DNA of 64,000 nucleotides from Alkalibacterium sp. AK22 (GCF_000585255.1 NZ_JANL01000037.1:1-64000), one strand, 5' to 3'; counted from the first letter of the stretch, positions 40,407 through 50,570 are shown. Program-made: numbers and translations. Notes: a model not told the origin generated them from the sequence alone.

Positions 40407-40691
40407 TTAGTTGGCTACTGGATAAACAGAAACCTGTTTCTTATTCTTTCCTTTACGCTCGAAACGGACAACCCCGTCTACTTTTGCATAAAGAGTATCG
40501 TCTCCACCGCGGCCGACGTTTTCGCCCGGGTAAATTTTAGTTCCTCTTTGACGGTACAGAATTGAACCACCACTTACGACTTGTCCGTCACCACGCTTGG
40601 CACCCAGACGTTTAGATTGAGAATCACGTCCGTTGGACGTAGAACCTCCACCTTTTTTCGTAGCAAAAAATTGTAAATTCATTTTCAACAT
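40407..40691 (-). CDS. rpmA: 50S ribosomal protein L27 (precursor cleaved by Prp)
   Basis: L27 lies at the peptidyl-transferase centre. The sequence begins [18 protein letters not shown]. As in other Firmicutes, Prp should cut between LQFF and ATKKGG to free the functional N-terminus. The C-terminal remainder ([19 protein letters not shown] and [14 protein letters not shown]) is typical. The ATG at 40691 gives the family N-terminus, 10 bases after GGAGG. An ATG at 40697 is nearer the site (four bases) and adds two residues. Confidence 0.95.
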   Translation of the reverse strand: MLKMNLQFFATKKGGGSTSNGRDSQSKRLGAKRGDGQVVSGGSILYRQRGTKIYPGENVGRGGDDTLYAKVDGVVRFERKGKNKKQVSVYPVAN

Positions 40692-40707
40692 GATCATTGC
40701 ACCTCCA

Positions 40708-41049
40708 TTACTTTTTAGATGAATAATACAGCTTGATATAGCTGCCATACTCCTGCTCGGTACTTTCCAGTGAGAGTACCAGACTTTTCAGCAGTATTTG
40801 CGCCGTTTCCATCTGTTCAAGAGTGACGGTTTCCGGAAGAGAAAAAAGCAGATAGCCTCCCTCTTCATCATCCGATGTGATATCAAGATCAACTTCGGCA
40901 ATTTGAATCAGACTATTAGCTGTTCCTATACTCAGTGCAGATACAGCAGCACACACAATATCATGACCGTAAGGCCCTGATTCAGCATGTCCAGTCAGCT
41001 GGACCGAAACAATATTATCATTTTCCTTGAAAAACGTGACCTTGATCAT
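40708..41049 (-). CDS. prp: Ribosomal-processing cysteine protease Prp
   Basis: Prp (YsxB) removes the N-terminal extension of pre-L27 and is essential in Staphylococcus aureus. In the 113-residue protein the catalytic pair is H21 ([12 protein letters not shown]) and C33 ([10 protein letters not shown]), spaced as in the family. It is placed between rplU and rpmA, the conserved arrangement that couples the protease with its substrate. Confidence 0.95.
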   Translation of the reverse strand: MIKVTFFKENDNIVSVQLTGHAESGPYGHDIVCAAVSALSIGTANSLIQIAEVDLDITSDDEEGGYLLFSLPETVTLEQMETAQILLKSLVLSLESTEQEYGSYIKLYYSSKK

Positions 41050-41073
41050 TCAAGAAACGCACCTTTGTGTGAA

Positions 41074-41385
41074 TTAGTTGGATTTGATTGATGTGATAGA
41101 AACTTTTGTATAAGGCTGACGGTGACCCTGCTTAGTGTGAGAGTCTTTTCTGCGACGATACTTGTAAGTCGTCACTTTCTTGCCGCGTCCTTGTTTTTCG
41201 ATTTTAGCTTCTACTGAAGCTCCTTCGATAAATGGACTACCGACAACTGTGTCGTCTCCTCCAACAAACAATACTTCTCCAAATGTAACAGTATCGCCTG
41301 CTTCTCCGTCCAATTTCTCTACGAAGATATCTTGTCCTTCTTCAACTCTAAATTGTTTACCACCAGTTTTGATGATTGCATACAT
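41074..41385 (-). CDS. rplU: 50S ribosomal protein L21
   Basis: L21 is a 103-residue 23S rRNA-binding protein. The N-terminus [18 protein letters not shown] and the C-terminal [21 protein letters not shown] signature are diagnostic. It is the first gene of rplU-prp-rpmA. GGAGGTG lies about eight bases before the ATG. Transcription starts from a promoter overlapping the end of minD, leaving a structured leader of about 138 bases. Confidence 0.97.
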   Translation of the reverse strand: MYAIIKTGGKQFRVEEGQDIFVEKLDGEAGDTVTFGEVLFVGGDDTVVGSPFIEGASVEAKIEKQGRGKKVTTYKYRRRKDSHTKQGHRQPYTKVSITSIKSN

Positions 41386-41523
41386 ACTTGTTGCACCTCC
41401 TTTAAAATATGAATAAAATAGTTCCTATTTTATTCTTGCACTTAGACTCGCCGTTATAAGTGGCCGAAGCTCTTCAGTACTTATTTACGAGCGGTTGTAG
41501 CTGTGGTGCGACACAAATACAAC
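41386..41523 (-). promoter_or_regulatory. Structured rplU leader (candidate L21 autoregulatory element)
   Basis: This is the untranslated leader between the promoter and rplU. It contains a perfect 11-bp hairpin GAATAAAATAG-gaa-CTATTTTATTC (about 41411-41435) just ahead of the ribosome site, and a CACTT/AAGTG stem further upstream. L21 leaders that control this operon are known in Bacillus. Equating this one with them is inference and needs a covariance search. Confidence 0.5.
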
Positions 41524-41529
41524 ATTGCT

Positions 41530-41558
41530 ATCTTATCAAATATAAGCGCAACCGTCAA
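41530..41558 (-). promoter_or_regulatory. Sigma-A promoter of rplU overlapping the minD stop
   Basis: TTGACG (41553-41558) and TAAGAT (41530-41535) are 17 bases apart on the minus strand. The -35 box includes the minD stop codon region (41555-41557). Confidence 0.8.
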
Positions 41559-42349
41559 TTCTTTTTGCCAAAAAGCTTCTGCCAGAAAGATTTCTTCTTA
41601 GGTTTCAAGGTCATAAGCGGCACGGTATCCCCTAGGATACGGCGTGCAATATTGCGGTAACCCTGAGAAGATACATGATCAGGATCCAGAACAACTGGAT
41701 TTCCTTTGTTGGACGAGCGGACAACTTCATCATCCTCAAAAATAATACCTAAAAGCTCCACTGAAAGATGGCGCGTTATTTCATCGATATCCATTACATC
41801 CCCTTGCTGCATCATCGATTTACGGATTCGGTTGATAATCAGTTTAGGGGCATGAATAGACGTCTGCTCAATGAGACCAATAATTCGATCAGCATCACGG
41901 ATAGCAGAAATTTCAGGTGTTGTCACCAGAATAGCATCATCTGCAGCTGCAATTGAGTTTTTAAATCCCTGTTCGATTCCAGCCGGGCAGTCAATCAATA
42001 CATAGTCGTAATCTTTCTTCAACTCACCAATCAGTTCAATCATCTGCTCTTCATTGATAGCATTTTTGTCAGCATGCTGCGCTGCCGGCAGCAAGAAAAG
42101 CTGGTCATTAAAACGCTTGTCTTTAATGATTGCCTGATGCAGTTTTGCCCGCCCTTCGACCACGTCGACAATGTCATATATGATTCGGTTTTCAAGACCT
42201 AGGATAACGTCAAGGTTCCGCAGGCCAATGTCCATGTCCACCAGGCAGACCTTCTTGCTCTGCAGCGCCAGGGCCGTCCCGATATTTGCAGTTGACGTTG
42301 TTTTCCCTACGCCACCTTTACCTGATGTGACAACAATTGCTTTTCCCAT
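41555..42349 (-). CDS. minD: Septum site-determining protein MinD
   Basis: MinD is a membrane-associated ATPase that positions division with MinC. The 264-residue protein has the deviant Walker A GKGGVGKTT at residue 9, LVDMDIGLRNLD, DCPAGIEQGF, and a C-terminal amphipathic membrane-targeting helix KKKSFWQKLFGKKN. No minE is present in the window. minC is immediately upstream with no gap. Confidence 0.96.
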   Translation of the reverse strand: MGKAIVVTSGKGGVGKTTSTANIGTALALQSKKVCLVDMDIGLRNLDVILGLENRIIYDIVDVVEGRAKLHQAIIKDKRFNDQLFLLPAAQHADKNAINEEQMIELIGELKKDYDYVLIDCPAGIEQGFKNSIAAADDAILVTTPEISAIRDADRIIGLIEQTSIHAPKLIINRIRKSMMQQGDVMDIDEITRHLSVELLGIIFEDDEVVRSSNKGNPVVLDPDHVSSQGYRNIARRILGDTVPLMTLKPKKKSFWQKLFGKKN

Positions 42350-43024
42350 TTAAAATAAACCTCCTGAGTGATTCGCTATTTCTGGTCGTAACTGTTTCAA
42401 GTTATGCAGAGGAGCAATCTCGATGATATGTAAGTCATTGACATAGACAAACTGAGCTTCACCGGATTCTTCTGCTTTTTCTTCTGTTTTTTCAATGAGG
42501 TGAACATTTCCTCCGATTCTTACTTGTGCATTGTAACGAAAGTCTGCCAGAACGATTGCACTTTCGTCTCCAGAGAAACCGGCATGCGCAATGCCTTTTA
42601 GCTCGCCAATAATATAGATACTGCCAGTAGCTCTAACTGTCCCACCAGGGTGTACCTGTCCAACCAGCAGCAGATCTCCCTCGGCATCTAGGATCTGACC
42701 ACTCCTCACTGTTCGGACCTGAAGCATCGGCCGTGCTTTTTGGTGTAGTGCTTCTGCCTTCTCAATTGAAATCACGTCTGCATCGAAAGAAACAATTTTA
42801 AAGAAATCATCTTCTAGCACCCTCCGGACTCGATCCTTTTCATCCGGTGAAAAATCACGTCTACCTGTTTTTACGTGAAACTTCAGTTCATGTCCAGCCT
42901 CGGTATCTTTTTTTAACTGCTGTTTGAGCTTTTCGATTTCTTCCATAATCGTTTCAAATGAAGCTGACGATTCGAGAATAATCTGAAATCCTTCTTTTCT
43001 CCCCTTCAATATCACTGAACTCAT
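42350..43024 (-). CDS. minC: Septum formation inhibitor MinC
   Basis: MinC blocks FtsZ assembly away from midcell. The protein (224 residues from the ATG at 43024, after GGGGTG) has the N-terminal MinC_N domain (about 1-95) and the C-terminal beta-helix domain with the conserved GQVHPGGTVRATGSIYIIGELKG region. A GTG at 43036 overlaps the ribosome site and is less likely. The gene follows mreD and precedes minD in the common mreBCD-minCD cluster. Confidence 0.93.
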   Translation of the reverse strand: MSSVILKGRKEGFQIILESSASFETIMEEIEKLKQQLKKDTEAGHELKFHVKTGRRDFSPDEKDRVRRVLEDDFFKIVSFDADVISIEKAEALHQKARPMLQVRTVRSGQILDAEGDLLLVGQVHPGGTVRATGSIYIIGELKGIAHAGFSGDESAIVLADFRYNAQVRIGGNVHLIEKTEEKAEESGEAQFVYVNDLHIIEIAPLHNLKQLRPEIANHSGGLF

Positions 43025-43044
43025 TATTATTTTCACCCCTGTAA

Positions 43045-43602
43045 TTATCTGTATGCGATGCTTGATTTAGACTTGTCTGATTTTTGTCTCGGCTTAAGCG
43101 TTTTACCTATTCTATTTAGCGGCAACATAAGTAAAACAGCCGCGGCTGTATTGAATATGAGCGAGGCTAAAAGCGTTGAAGCCATAAAGTCCTGAGTGGT
43201 CAAGACTGTCAAATCAATGACCCGATAAATGCCGAAAACGAAAAATTCTAAAAAAGTCAGCATGATCACTGACATTAATACAGTGATCAAATAGGCAGGT
43301 TCAAAAACTTTTCTCAGTTGAACAACAAAATAAGCTATCAGTGTCAGCGTTGCAATGTAAATCCCCAGAATGCCGGAAAAGTAACTGTCATACAAAAAAC
43401 CGAAAATGATTGTCAACGTGTACATATGTCTGGGCTGAAGATAAAAAGCCAGTACAATCACAACAAGTACAAACAGCCTAGGTGTCATAACGCCAAAAGA
43501 AACACTTAACTGTTCATTGAAAAAAAGGGCAATGGCTCCGTCAAGCAGCAAAGACAAAAAGAGAAGAAGGATGGGCAAGGTCACTTTTTTCCAGGCTCCC
43601 AT
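43045..43602 (-). CDS. mreD: Rod shape-determining protein MreD
   Basis: A small polytopic membrane protein (about 185 residues, five or six helices) of the elongasome. Start MGAWKKVTLPILLLFLSLLLDG at 43602 has a GGGGA site eight bases before it and begins five bases after the mreC stop. An extension to 43662 would overlap mreC by 56 bases and lacks support. It lies between mreC and minC as in Bacillus. Confidence 0.9.
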   Translation of the reverse strand: MGAWKKVTLPILLLFLSLLLDGAIALFFNEQLSVSFGVMTPRLFVLVVIVLAFYLQPRHMYTLTIIFGFLYDSYFSGILGIYIATLTLIAYFVVQLRKVFEPAYLITVLMSVIMLTFLEFFVFGIYRVIDLTVLTTQDFMASTLLASLIFNTAAAVLLMLPLNRIGKTLKPRQKSDKSKSSIAYR

Positions 43603-43606
43603 ACTA

Positions 43607-44458
43607 TTATTCCCCGCTTTCTGACTGACGGTTGATGATGGTGACAAATCGGATATTTTCAAAATCGGCAGCAGGCCTGACGTAAACCTGCTGAGCTAGG
43701 CCATGAGAGTCCATACTGACTTCCTCAACCTCTCCGATGACCAGTCCTCTCGGAATAATCCCCCCGAGTCCCGACGAAGTAATCAATTCGCCTTCTTCTA
43801 TCTCCGCTGTCGAAGTGATTTGAGACATTACCAAGCGATTCCCACTAGAATCATACCCGCTGATCAGACCATAAACGATTTCTTCCTCAGTGATAATCTC
43901 GGAAGAAACCTGATTCGCTGTCTGCTCGATATTAGTGAGCAAGACCACTTTAGAACTTGTAGGATTCACTTCTGAAATACGGCCAATCAAACCGTTACCG
44001 GACATAACCGGCATGCCTACTTCCACACCATCCTGGCTGCCTCTGTCAACAACTACCTGGTCCACCCAGTTATCAGGACTTCTTGATATCACCGTACTTG
44101 ATATAGTCCGAAAGTCAGTTAGTGAGTTCTGAAGTAATAGTTCTTCTTGTAGTCTGGCATTTTCATCACGCAGGACACTGATTTCAGATTGACGCTCATA
44201 TATTCTATTTATTTCTGTTTTTAACCGCTGATTCTCTTCATACGTTCCCCGCAGGCTAGTAATTGAATCAAACATTCCTGTCACTGCATGGGTAGGCGCT
44301 GATATGACCCGACCCAAAACCGCTGTGATGTCATTGGAAGCCTGCTGAACAAATGGCGTACTGCTGCCGCTTCTAATGGAAAGAGAAATCAAGGAAACAA
44401 ACATGATCACGCTGATTAATAGAACAATCATCTTTTTGTTTGTAAAAAATTGGTTCAC
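43607..44458 (-). CDS. mreC: Rod shape-determining protein MreC
   Basis: A bitopic elongasome protein of 283 residues. It has an N-terminal membrane helix (about 10-27), a coiled coil (about 68-110, RGTYEENQRLKTEINRIYE and following) and the beta-barrel MreC domain with GMPVMSGNGLIGRISEV. The start is GTG with GAGG eight bases upstream. mreB lies 137 bases upstream behind a hairpin, so mreC may be partly independently expressed. Confidence 0.94.
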   Translation of the reverse strand: MNQFFTNKKMIVLLISVIMFVSLISLSIRSGSSTPFVQQASNDITAVLGRVISAPTHAVTGMFDSITSLRGTYEENQRLKTEINRIYERQSEISVLRDENARLQEELLLQNSLTDFRTISSTVISRSPDNWVDQVVVDRGSQDGVEVGMPVMSGNGLIGRISEVNPTSSKVVLLTNIEQTANQVSSEIITEEEIVYGLISGYDSSGNRLVMSQITSTAEIEEGELITSSGLGGIIPRGLVIGEVEEVSMDSHGLAQQVYVRPAADFENIRFVTIINRQSESGE

Positions 44459-44569
44459 CTATAACACCTCGTATATATTAACTTTGCTTATTTTACCATA
44501 ATTTTTGAGCTCATCGTAGAGGCAGATCTAGAAGATTTAAAGCAAGTATCGATTATTATTCGACAAATA

Positions 44570-44594
44570 AGCGGGAAGTCTCCTTCCCGCTCCC
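44570..44594 (-). repeat. Hairpin in the mreB-mreC spacer
   Basis: AGCGGGAAG and CTTCCCGCT pair around GAGA immediately after the mreB stop. The downstream tract TATTTG is only weakly T-rich, so it may attenuate rather than end transcription into mreC. Confidence 0.6.
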
Positions 44595-44595
44595 A

Positions 44596-45606
44596 TTACC
44601 TTGATTGTTTTTTGTAGATATCCATATGGTTCAATGCCTCACCTGTTCCAATTGCAACACAATCCAGTGGCTGACTGGCAACAAAGACCGGGACTTCTGT
44701 TTCAGCTGAAATGACGTCAGTCAGATTTCTCAGCATAGCGCCTCCACCTGTCAAAACAATCCCTCTGTCAATGACATCTGCTGAAATTTCAGGTGACGTA
44801 TCTTCAAGAGTCGCTTTAACAGCTACGATGATTCCATCAATTACTTCTCTGATTGCTTCAGCAACATCTACCGCCGGAATGGAGATGTTTTTCGGCAAGC
44901 CTGTCAGCAGATCACGGCCTCTGATATCCATATCGTCCAGCTCTTTAGCCGCATCAATCGACGCGCTTCCGAGCTCTATTTTGACAGCTTCTGCCGTACG
45001 TTCACCGATAAGCAGATTGTACTTGGCGCGGATAAAATGAATTATAGACTGATCCATCTGATCTCCCGCCATCTTAATTGTGCGGCTGCTCACTATTCCT
45101 CCCAGAGATATAGTAGCCACATCCGTTGTTCCTCCACCAATGTCAACGACCATGCTTCCTGTGGGCTCGTTTACAGGCAAACCAGCACCGATTGCTGCTG
45201 CGAAAGGCTCTTCAATTAGAAAAGCTTCCTTGGCTCCAGCCATACGAGTAGCATCTATAATCGCCCGCTTTTCCACTTCGGTCCCTCCACCAGGTACACA
45301 AACCAGTACGCTCGGTTTACCAGCACGCTTACCTACAGACTTGCCGATAAAATATTCCATCATTGCAGCTGTTGTATCAAAATCTGCAATAACCCCATCT
45401 TTCATCGGTCTGATGGCAACTATGCTTCCCGGTGTACGGCCAATCATTTTCTGCGCATCTTCACCTACGGCTACCACTTCTCCAGTTTTACTGTCTTTGG
45501 CAACAACTGATGGTTCCCCCAGTACGATACCTTTTCCTTCTACAAAAACATTGGTATTTGCTGTTCCTAAATCGATCCCGATTCCTTTTTTTCCAAACCA
45601 AAACAC
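44596..45606 (-). CDS. mreB: Rod shape-determining protein MreB
   Basis: MreB is the bacterial actin that organises lateral wall synthesis. In the 336-residue protein the phosphate-1 motif [11 protein letters not shown], the connecting and phosphate-2 motif [12 protein letters not shown], and the adenosine motif [11 protein letters not shown] are intact. The start is GTG with AAGGAG upstream. A TACAAT (45678-45683) on the minus strand is a -10 candidate. It heads mreBCD-minCD, implying a rod or ovoid cell. Confidence 0.96.
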   Translation of the reverse strand: MFWFGKKGIGIDLGTANTNVFVEGKGIVLGEPSVVAKDSKTGEVVAVGEDAQKMIGRTPGSIVAIRPMKDGVIADFDTTAAMMEYFIGKSVGKRAGKPSVLVCVPGGGTEVEKRAIIDATRMAGAKEAFLIEEPFAAAIGAGLPVNEPTGSMVVDIGGGTTDVATISLGGIVSSRTIKMAGDQMDQSIIHFIRAKYNLLIGERTAEAVKIELGSASIDAAKELDDMDIRGRDLLTGLPKNISIPAVDVAEAIREVIDGIIVAVKATLEDTSPEISADVIDRGIVLTGGGAMLRNLTDVISAETEVPVFVASQPLDCVAIGTGEALNHMDIYKKQSR

Positions 45607-45770
45607 GTAGCGTTTCTCCTTTCAATCCTAAAAAACAATCTCAGTTATTCTTTTTAATTTTCTGCATTCATTATGCTATTGTACCTTTTTCGGGAGCATT
45701 ATGCACTACCTGACATGTACTTTATAAAAATGTAACATTCGAAATGAAGCATTTCGACTTTTCATATACT

Positions 45771-45805
45771 AAAAAACCGGGAAGGCCAAAGGCCTCCCCG
45801 GTCAA
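45771..45805 (-). terminator. Terminator of the cold-shock gene
   Basis: ACCGGGGAGGCC and GGCCTTCCCGGT pair around TTT on the minus strand and end in TTTTTT, about 20 bases after the stop. Confidence 0.9.
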
Positions 45806-45824
45806 AAATCAGATTAAGTGTTAA

Positions 45825-46025
45825 TTAAGCTTTTTCTACGTTTGCAGCTTGTGGTCCGCGTGCGCCTTCTTCGATATCGAAAGTTACAGCTTGACCTTCT
45901 TCAAGAGATTTGAATCCTTCTTCGTTGATAGCTGAGAAGTGTACGAATACATCGTCAGCACCTTCACGCTCGATAAATCCAAAACCTTTTTCTGCGTTAA
46001 ACCATTTTACTGTACCGTTTTCCAT
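45825..46025 (-). CDS. Cold-shock protein, CspA/CspB family
   Basis: A 66-residue OB-fold RNA chaperone. The RNP1 motif KGFGFIE and RNP2 motif VFVHFSAI are intact, and the C-terminus ([14 protein letters not shown]) is typical. GAGGAAA lies upstream of the ATG. The leader of about 108 bases is long, as in cold-inducible csp genes, but cold control is inferred. Confidence 0.95.
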   Translation of the reverse strand: MENGTVKWFNAEKGFGFIEREGADDVFVHFSAINEEGFKSLEEGQAVTFDIEEGARGPQAANVEKA

Positions 46026-46140
46026 CTTACAATTTCCTCCTCGTGCCTAATGCACATTATATTTCACATTATTGGTGTAGGTACGAATCGGAATGTTGTT
46101 ACACATTTCTTTTTTCTTTACCTAACAAAATGCTAAGTTC

Positions 46141-46169
46141 ATAATATCATCAAATTTATAGGAGTGCAA
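46141..46169 (-). promoter_or_regulatory. Sigma-A promoter of the cold-shock gene
   Basis: TTGCAC (46164-46169) and TATTAT (46141-46146) are 17 bases apart on the minus strand. The start near 46134 leaves a 5' leader of about 108 bases. Confidence 0.78.
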
Positions 46170-46198
46170 GCCTTACGCTGAAGAATTTCAGATGATAA

Positions 46199-46915
46199 TT
46201 AATTTATTCCGTTTTTATTCAGCGTCTGAAAACAAGGCATCCTATTCTCTTTGAGGCTGACATATGTCTTTTCTCCGATAATAAAATGATCCAATAATTC
46301 AATTCCCATCAGATTGCCCGCCTCTACCATCCGCCGGGTGAAGTCAAGGTCCGCGTCTGATGGTTCGGGATCCCCTGAAGGATGGTTATGTGCCAGAATG
46401 ATTCTAGCAGCTGAATACTTCACAGCGGCCTTAAAAATTTCTCTGGGGTGTGCCACTGAAGAATTTAATGTTCCTTTAAACAACGTCTCTTTCTTGATGA
46501 TTTGATTCTTAGTATTGAGAAACAGAGCTACTACATACTCCTGCTGCAGATCCTTCATTTCCTCCACTAGCATACTGCCCACACTTTGACTTGAGGTCAC
46601 AGTACCTTCTTTCAACAGAGAAGACCGGGCAATGCGCTGGCCCAATTCGATTGTAGCAAGCAGCTCGATTGCTTTTACCCGACCGATTCCGGGAACAGTT
46701 AGCAGTTCTTCAAGAGAGACCTGCTTCAGAGTATGCAGGTCATCGAAGTATGACAATACTTGCATGCTGAGCTGAAGGACATTGCTGTCTTTCGTTCCCG
46801 TACGCAGCAAAATCGCCAGCAGTTCATGATTGGCCAGTGCAGCCGGGCCGTATTCTTCCATTCTTTCCCTGGGGCGGGAAGCTGAAGGCAGTTCGATTAG
46901 TTTCTGAGTTTGCAT
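46199..46915 (-). CDS. radC: RadC family JAB1/MPN-domain protein
   Basis: A 238-residue RadC protein. It has an N-terminal helix-hairpin-helix part with VPGIGRVKA, then the JAMM metalloprotease-like motif HNHPSGDPEPSDAD. RadC's real role is unsettled despite its DNA-repair name. GGAGG precedes the ATG. It lies beyond a hairpin from the HAD gene and valS, and may share their transcript. Confidence 0.92.
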   Translation of the reverse strand: MQTQKLIELPSASRPRERMEEYGPAALANHELLAILLRTGTKDSNVLQLSMQVLSYFDDLHTLKQVSLEELLTVPGIGRVKAIELLATIELGQRIARSSLLKEGTVTSSQSVGSMLVEEMKDLQQEYVVALFLNTKNQIIKKETLFKGTLNSSVAHPREIFKAAVKYSAARIILAHNHPSGDPEPSDADLDFTRRMVEAGNLMGIELLDHFIIGEKTYVSLKENRMPCFQTLNKNGIN

Positions 46916-46931
46916 AGAATCCTCCTTATAT

Positions 46932-46969
46932 AAAAAGAAAGAGAAGCCTTTAAACTTCTCTTTCTTATA
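46932..46969 (-). terminator. Hairpin between the HAD phosphatase gene and radC
   Basis: AAGAAAGAGAAG and CTTCTCTTTCTT form a perfect 12-bp stem about 10 bases after the upstream stop. The T content of the downstream arm is moderate, so termination may be incomplete. Confidence 0.65.
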
Positions 46970-46978
46970 TATTCTCTT

Positions 46979-47635
46979 TTAAATCAGATTCTCACTTTTT
47001 ATCTTTATTAAAACTTCATGAAGATCTTCGCAGATAGCTTGGGCTAGCGTTCGAGCATATGCGTTTGGTTCAATCAGATCTGGAACCATGACCACTGGAA
47101 AACCCGCTTGATGCGCCGCTTTAATCCCGTTAAGCGAATCCTCCAGAACGAGGACCTTACTCACGTCTCCTTCAATCAAATCACATGCCTTAAGAAAAAT
47201 ATCAGGCTGAGGTTTAGAGTCTTGTACTTCATCTCCACCGACAATCCCGTCAAACCAGGCATAAAGTCCGGCATTCTCTAGCAACTTTAACACTAACCGC
47301 CGCTCCGAGCTTGAAGCCACAACCATTTTATAACCGTTATCTTTGAGGTATGTCAACAATTCCTTCAGCCCTTTTTTCTGATCAGGTACAGTAGTCTCTA
47401 GGAGGACACGCAGATCTTTTACACTCTCTTGCTTGAATTGGTCAACCTGATTTGTTTCAAAACGCTCTTCCATAGCTTTAAAAAAGTCTTTGTCACTGAC
47501 CCCAATAAACTGGCGATAAAATGCATAGTCAAAGGGGATACCAATGCGATCTGCTGTTTTTTGATTGGCTTCATAATATAGTCTTTCAGTATCAAACATC
47601 AGTCCATCCATATCAAAAATAACCAGTTTATGCAT
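46979..47635 (-). CDS. HAD-superfamily phosphatase, beta-phosphoglucomutase-like
   Basis: A 218-residue cytoplasmic HAD hydrolase with an alpha-helical cap. Motif I is FDMDGLMFDTE, motif II VASSS, and motif III/IV KPQPDIFLKAC with VLEDSLNGIKAA, the pattern of the phosphatase/phosphoglucomutase branch. The substrate is unknown. The start lies two bases from the valS stop, so it is probably translated from the same mRNA. Confidence 0.9.
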   Translation of the reverse strand: MHKLVIFDMDGLMFDTERLYYEANQKTADRIGIPFDYAFYRQFIGVSDKDFFKAMEERFETNQVDQFKQESVKDLRVLLETTVPDQKKGLKELLTYLKDNGYKMVVASSSERRLVLKLLENAGLYAWFDGIVGGDEVQDSKPQPDIFLKACDLIEGDVSKVLVLEDSLNGIKAAHQAGFPVVMVPDLIEPNAYARTLAQAICEDLHEVLIKIKSENLI

Positions 47636-47637
47636 GC

Positions 47638-50286
47638 TTACCCTTCTTTCATACTCTGCATCTTCTCTAGCTGTCTTGTCACCGAGTCAAACTTCTCTTT
47701 ATATTCCAGACCTTTCTTTCTTTCTTCTTCCACAATAGCTTCTGGGGCATTCTCGACAAATTTCTTATTCGCCAGTTTGTTCTCCACCCGGTCAATTTCC
47801 TTCTGCCATTTAGTCTGTTCCTGTTCAAGACGGCTGATTTCTTCTTTAATATCAACCAGTCCAGCAAGAGGGACAAAAATTTCCGCTCCAGCTACAACTG
47901 CTGTTTTTACTTCGTCCGGAGCATCCAGATCAGCATCAATGACCAAATCGTTCGGATTGCAGAAACGGTTAATGAAGGACTGGTTCTCCGTCAGGAAATC
48001 CTGTTCTTTATGTCCTCTTGTCTTTATGAGCAAATCAATGGTTTTGGACATCGGACGGTTCGCTTCTGAGCGGATTGTCCGAACTGAACGAATCAAATCA
48101 ATCAGCATTTCCATATTTTGGATGGCCTCTGGATCATGCAGCGTATCATTCACAACCGGATAGTCAGCTCGGACAATCGACTCGCCTTCATGAGGGATAT
48201 GTGTCCAGATTTCTTCAGTCACAAAGGGCATGATTGGATGCAGCAGTCTAAGCGTCTGGTCAAGTACATGCACCAGGACTGATTTAGTTGACTGCTTCTG
48301 ACTGTCTGTGCCTTGTACAAGCAACTCTTTGCTCATTTCGATATACCAGTCGCAATAGTCATCCCAGATAAAGCTGTAAAGCTGGCGACCGGCTTCTCCA
48401 AACTCAAATTTTTCAAAAAGTTCGGTCACTTGGCTGACCGTCTCGTTCAGTCTAGCCAGGATCCACTTATCGGCAATCGTCTTTTCAAGTGTCAAATTGA
48501 TGTCAGACGCTTCAAAGTCCTCGAGATTCATGATGACATAACGGCTGGCATTCCATATTTTGTTGATAAAGTTCCAGGATGCATCCATCTTCTCATAACT
48601 GAAGCGCACATCCTGTCCCGGTGCAGAACCGTTTGAAAGGAACCACCTGAGTGCATCCGCTCCGTACTGATCAATCACTTCCATAGGATCGATTCCGTTC
48701 CCTAATGATTTACTCATTTTTCTTCCTTGCTCGTCGCGGATCAGACCGTGTATAAGCACATTCTTGAACGGCGCTTGGCCCGTAAACTCCAGACTTTGGA
48801 AAATCATACGGCTGACCCAGAAAAAGATGATGTCATAACCAGTGACAAGGGTGCTGGTGGGGAAATATTTTTCAAAATCGCTGCTGTTTGTATCCGGCCA
48901 GCCCATTGTTGAAAATGGCCATAAAGCTGAACTGAACCAGGTGTCCAGAACATCTTCATCCTGTACCCAATTTTCTGCATCTTCAGGTGCCGCTTCGCCG
49001 ACATAAAGCTCTCCGGTTTCCTTGTGGTACCAAGCTGGGATGCGGTGTCCCCACCAGAGTTGTCTGGAAATAACCCAGTCGTGAACATTCTCCATCCAGT
49101 TGTTGAATGTCTTTTCAAAACGTCTAGGTACAAACTCTACTTTATCTTCAGTTTCCTGGTTTTTCAGCGCTTTCTCTGCAAGTGGTGTCATTTTGACAAA
49201 CCACTGGGTAGACAGTCTTGGCTCAACAACAACGCCTGAACGCTCAGAGTGACCTACACTGTGCTGCATTTCTTCTATACGTATCAGGTAGCCCTGATCT
49301 TTCAGATCCTTGACCAGCGCTTTTCTTGCTTCAAACCGGTCCATGCCCTCATATTTTCCTGCAAGATGATTCATGGATCCGTCATTGTTCATTACATTAA
49401 TTTGTTTTAAATCATGACGCTGACCGATTTCGAAGTCATTAGGGTCGTGAGCCGGAGTAATTTTGACTACGCCCGTACCAAACTCCATGTCCACATAATC
49501 ATCTGCAATCACTTTCAGTGCACGGCCCACTACCGGCAGCTCCACGTTTTTACCAATCAGATGCTGATAACGCTCATCATCCGGATGAACAGCCACAGCT
49601 GTATCCCCCAGCATCGTTTCCGGACGGGTCGTTGCAATTTCAACAGATCCCTCTCCATCGATGACAGGATACTGGATATGGTAAAATGCGCCATTAACTT
49701 CCTTGTGCTCAACTTCAATATCCGACAAGGCGGTTTGGGCTTTCGGGTCCCAGTTGATGATATATTCTCCTCGGTAAATCAGCCCCTTATTGTAAAGATC
49801 AACAAACACTTTGTTGACTGCCTTATTCAGACCCTCATCCAAAGTAAACCGTTCTCTAGAATAGTCAACTGAAATACCGACTTTTGCCCACTGATCACGA
49901 ATACTTTCTGCGTACTCTTCCTTCCATTCCCAGACTTTTTCCAGAAACAGCTCACGACCCAAATCATGCCTTGATATATTATCTTGAGCCAACTTTTCTT
50001 CCACTTTTGTCTGAGTTGCGATACCTGCATGATCCATTCCAGGTAGCCATAGCGTGTCGTACCCCTGCATCCGTTTTTGTCTGATAATGATATCCTGCAG
50101 CGTCGTGTCCCAGGCATGCCCCAGATGCAAGCGCCCCGTAACATTGGGGGGTGGAATAACAACTGAGTAAGGCTCGGTTGCTTGTTCATCAGGCTTAAAC
50201 AGTTCTTTGTCGATCCATTCTTTATATCTGCCTGCTTCTACTTGTGATGGTTCGTATTTGGTTGACATTTTGATTTCTTCTTTCAT
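47638..50286 (-). CDS. valS: Valyl-tRNA synthetase
   Basis: ValS charges tRNA-Val and edits Thr. The 882-residue class Ia enzyme shows the HIGH-type motif HLGH in [14 protein letters not shown], the KMSKS motif in [11 protein letters not shown], an editing domain between them ([12 protein letters not shown]), and the C-terminal coiled coil ([13 protein letters not shown]). The ATG at 50286 has AGAGGTG six bases upstream. An in-frame extension to 50337 runs into the T-box leader and is rejected. Confidence 0.97.
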   Translation of the reverse strand: MKEEIKMSTKYEPSQVEAGRYKEWIDKELFKPDEQATEPYSVVIPPPNVTGRLHLGHAWDTTLQDIIIRQKRMQGYDTLWLPGMDHAGIATQTKVEEKLAQDNISRHDLGRELFLEKVWEWKEEYAESIRDQWAKVGISVDYSRERFTLDEGLNKAVNKVFVDLYNKGLIYRGEYIINWDPKAQTALSDIEVEHKEVNGAFYHIQYPVIDGEGSVEIATTRPETMLGDTAVAVHPDDERYQHLIGKNVELPVVGRALKVIADDYVDMEFGTGVVKITPAHDPNDFEIGQRHDLKQINVMNNDGSMNHLAGKYEGMDRFEARKALVKDLKDQGYLIRIEEMQHSVGHSERSGVVVEPRLSTQWFVKMTPLAEKALKNQETEDKVEFVPRRFEKTFNNWMENVHDWVISRQLWWGHRIPAWYHKETGELYVGEAAPEDAENWVQDEDVLDTWFSSALWPFSTMGWPDTNSSDFEKYFPTSTLVTGYDIIFFWVSRMIFQSLEFTGQAPFKNVLIHGLIRDEQGRKMSKSLGNGIDPMEVIDQYGADALRWFLSNGSAPGQDVRFSYEKMDASWNFINKIWNASRYVIMNLEDFEASDINLTLEKTIADKWILARLNETVSQVTELFEKFEFGEAGRQLYSFIWDDYCDWYIEMSKELLVQGTDSQKQSTKSVLVHVLDQTLRLLHPIMPFVTEEIWTHIPHEGESIVRADYPVVNDTLHDPEAIQNMEMLIDLIRSVRTIRSEANRPMSKTIDLLIKTRGHKEQDFLTENQSFINRFCNPNDLVIDADLDAPDEVKTAVVAGAEIFVPLAGLVDIKEEISRLEQEQTKWQKEIDRVENKLANKKFVENAPEAIVEEERKKGLEYKEKFDSVTRQLEKMQSMKEG

Positions 50287-50326
50287 ACTATACACCTCTT
50301 CATAGTTATTTCTTTTATTTTTCCAT

Positions 50327-50570
50327 AAAAAAAACACTCGTCTAAATTTTAGGACGAATGCTTCGCGGTACCACCTATATTACCACAGACAGCTGATACC
50401 GGCTGCGGTCTCTCAATGACAGTGTTAATGGACTGTCCCACCAGTCAGAAGTACTGCTTTCCTCCCGACAGCTCCCAAGTTACTTCATGACTATGTCTGC
50501 CAGGGTTTTCCAGCTTCCACCCATTCTCTGAGACAGCATTGGCCACTACTCTTCTTGTTCATTGCTTGTA
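50327..50570 (-). promoter_or_regulatory. T-box riboswitch leader of valS
   Basis: The minus strand has AGGTGGTACCGCG (complement at 50364-50376) followed by a terminator. Its stem pairs GCATTCGTC with GACGAGTGT, and eight T end at 50327. Stem-I-like sequence with AGAGAATGGGTGG lies upstream. The specifier is possibly the GTA in GAAGTAAC, which fits valine. This is a transcription-attenuation control by uncharged tRNA-Val. Confidence 0.9.

Noticed and set aside
45080-45610. 176-codon plus-strand ORF opposite mreB
   Set aside because: Antisense shadow of a conserved gene with no start signal or family match.
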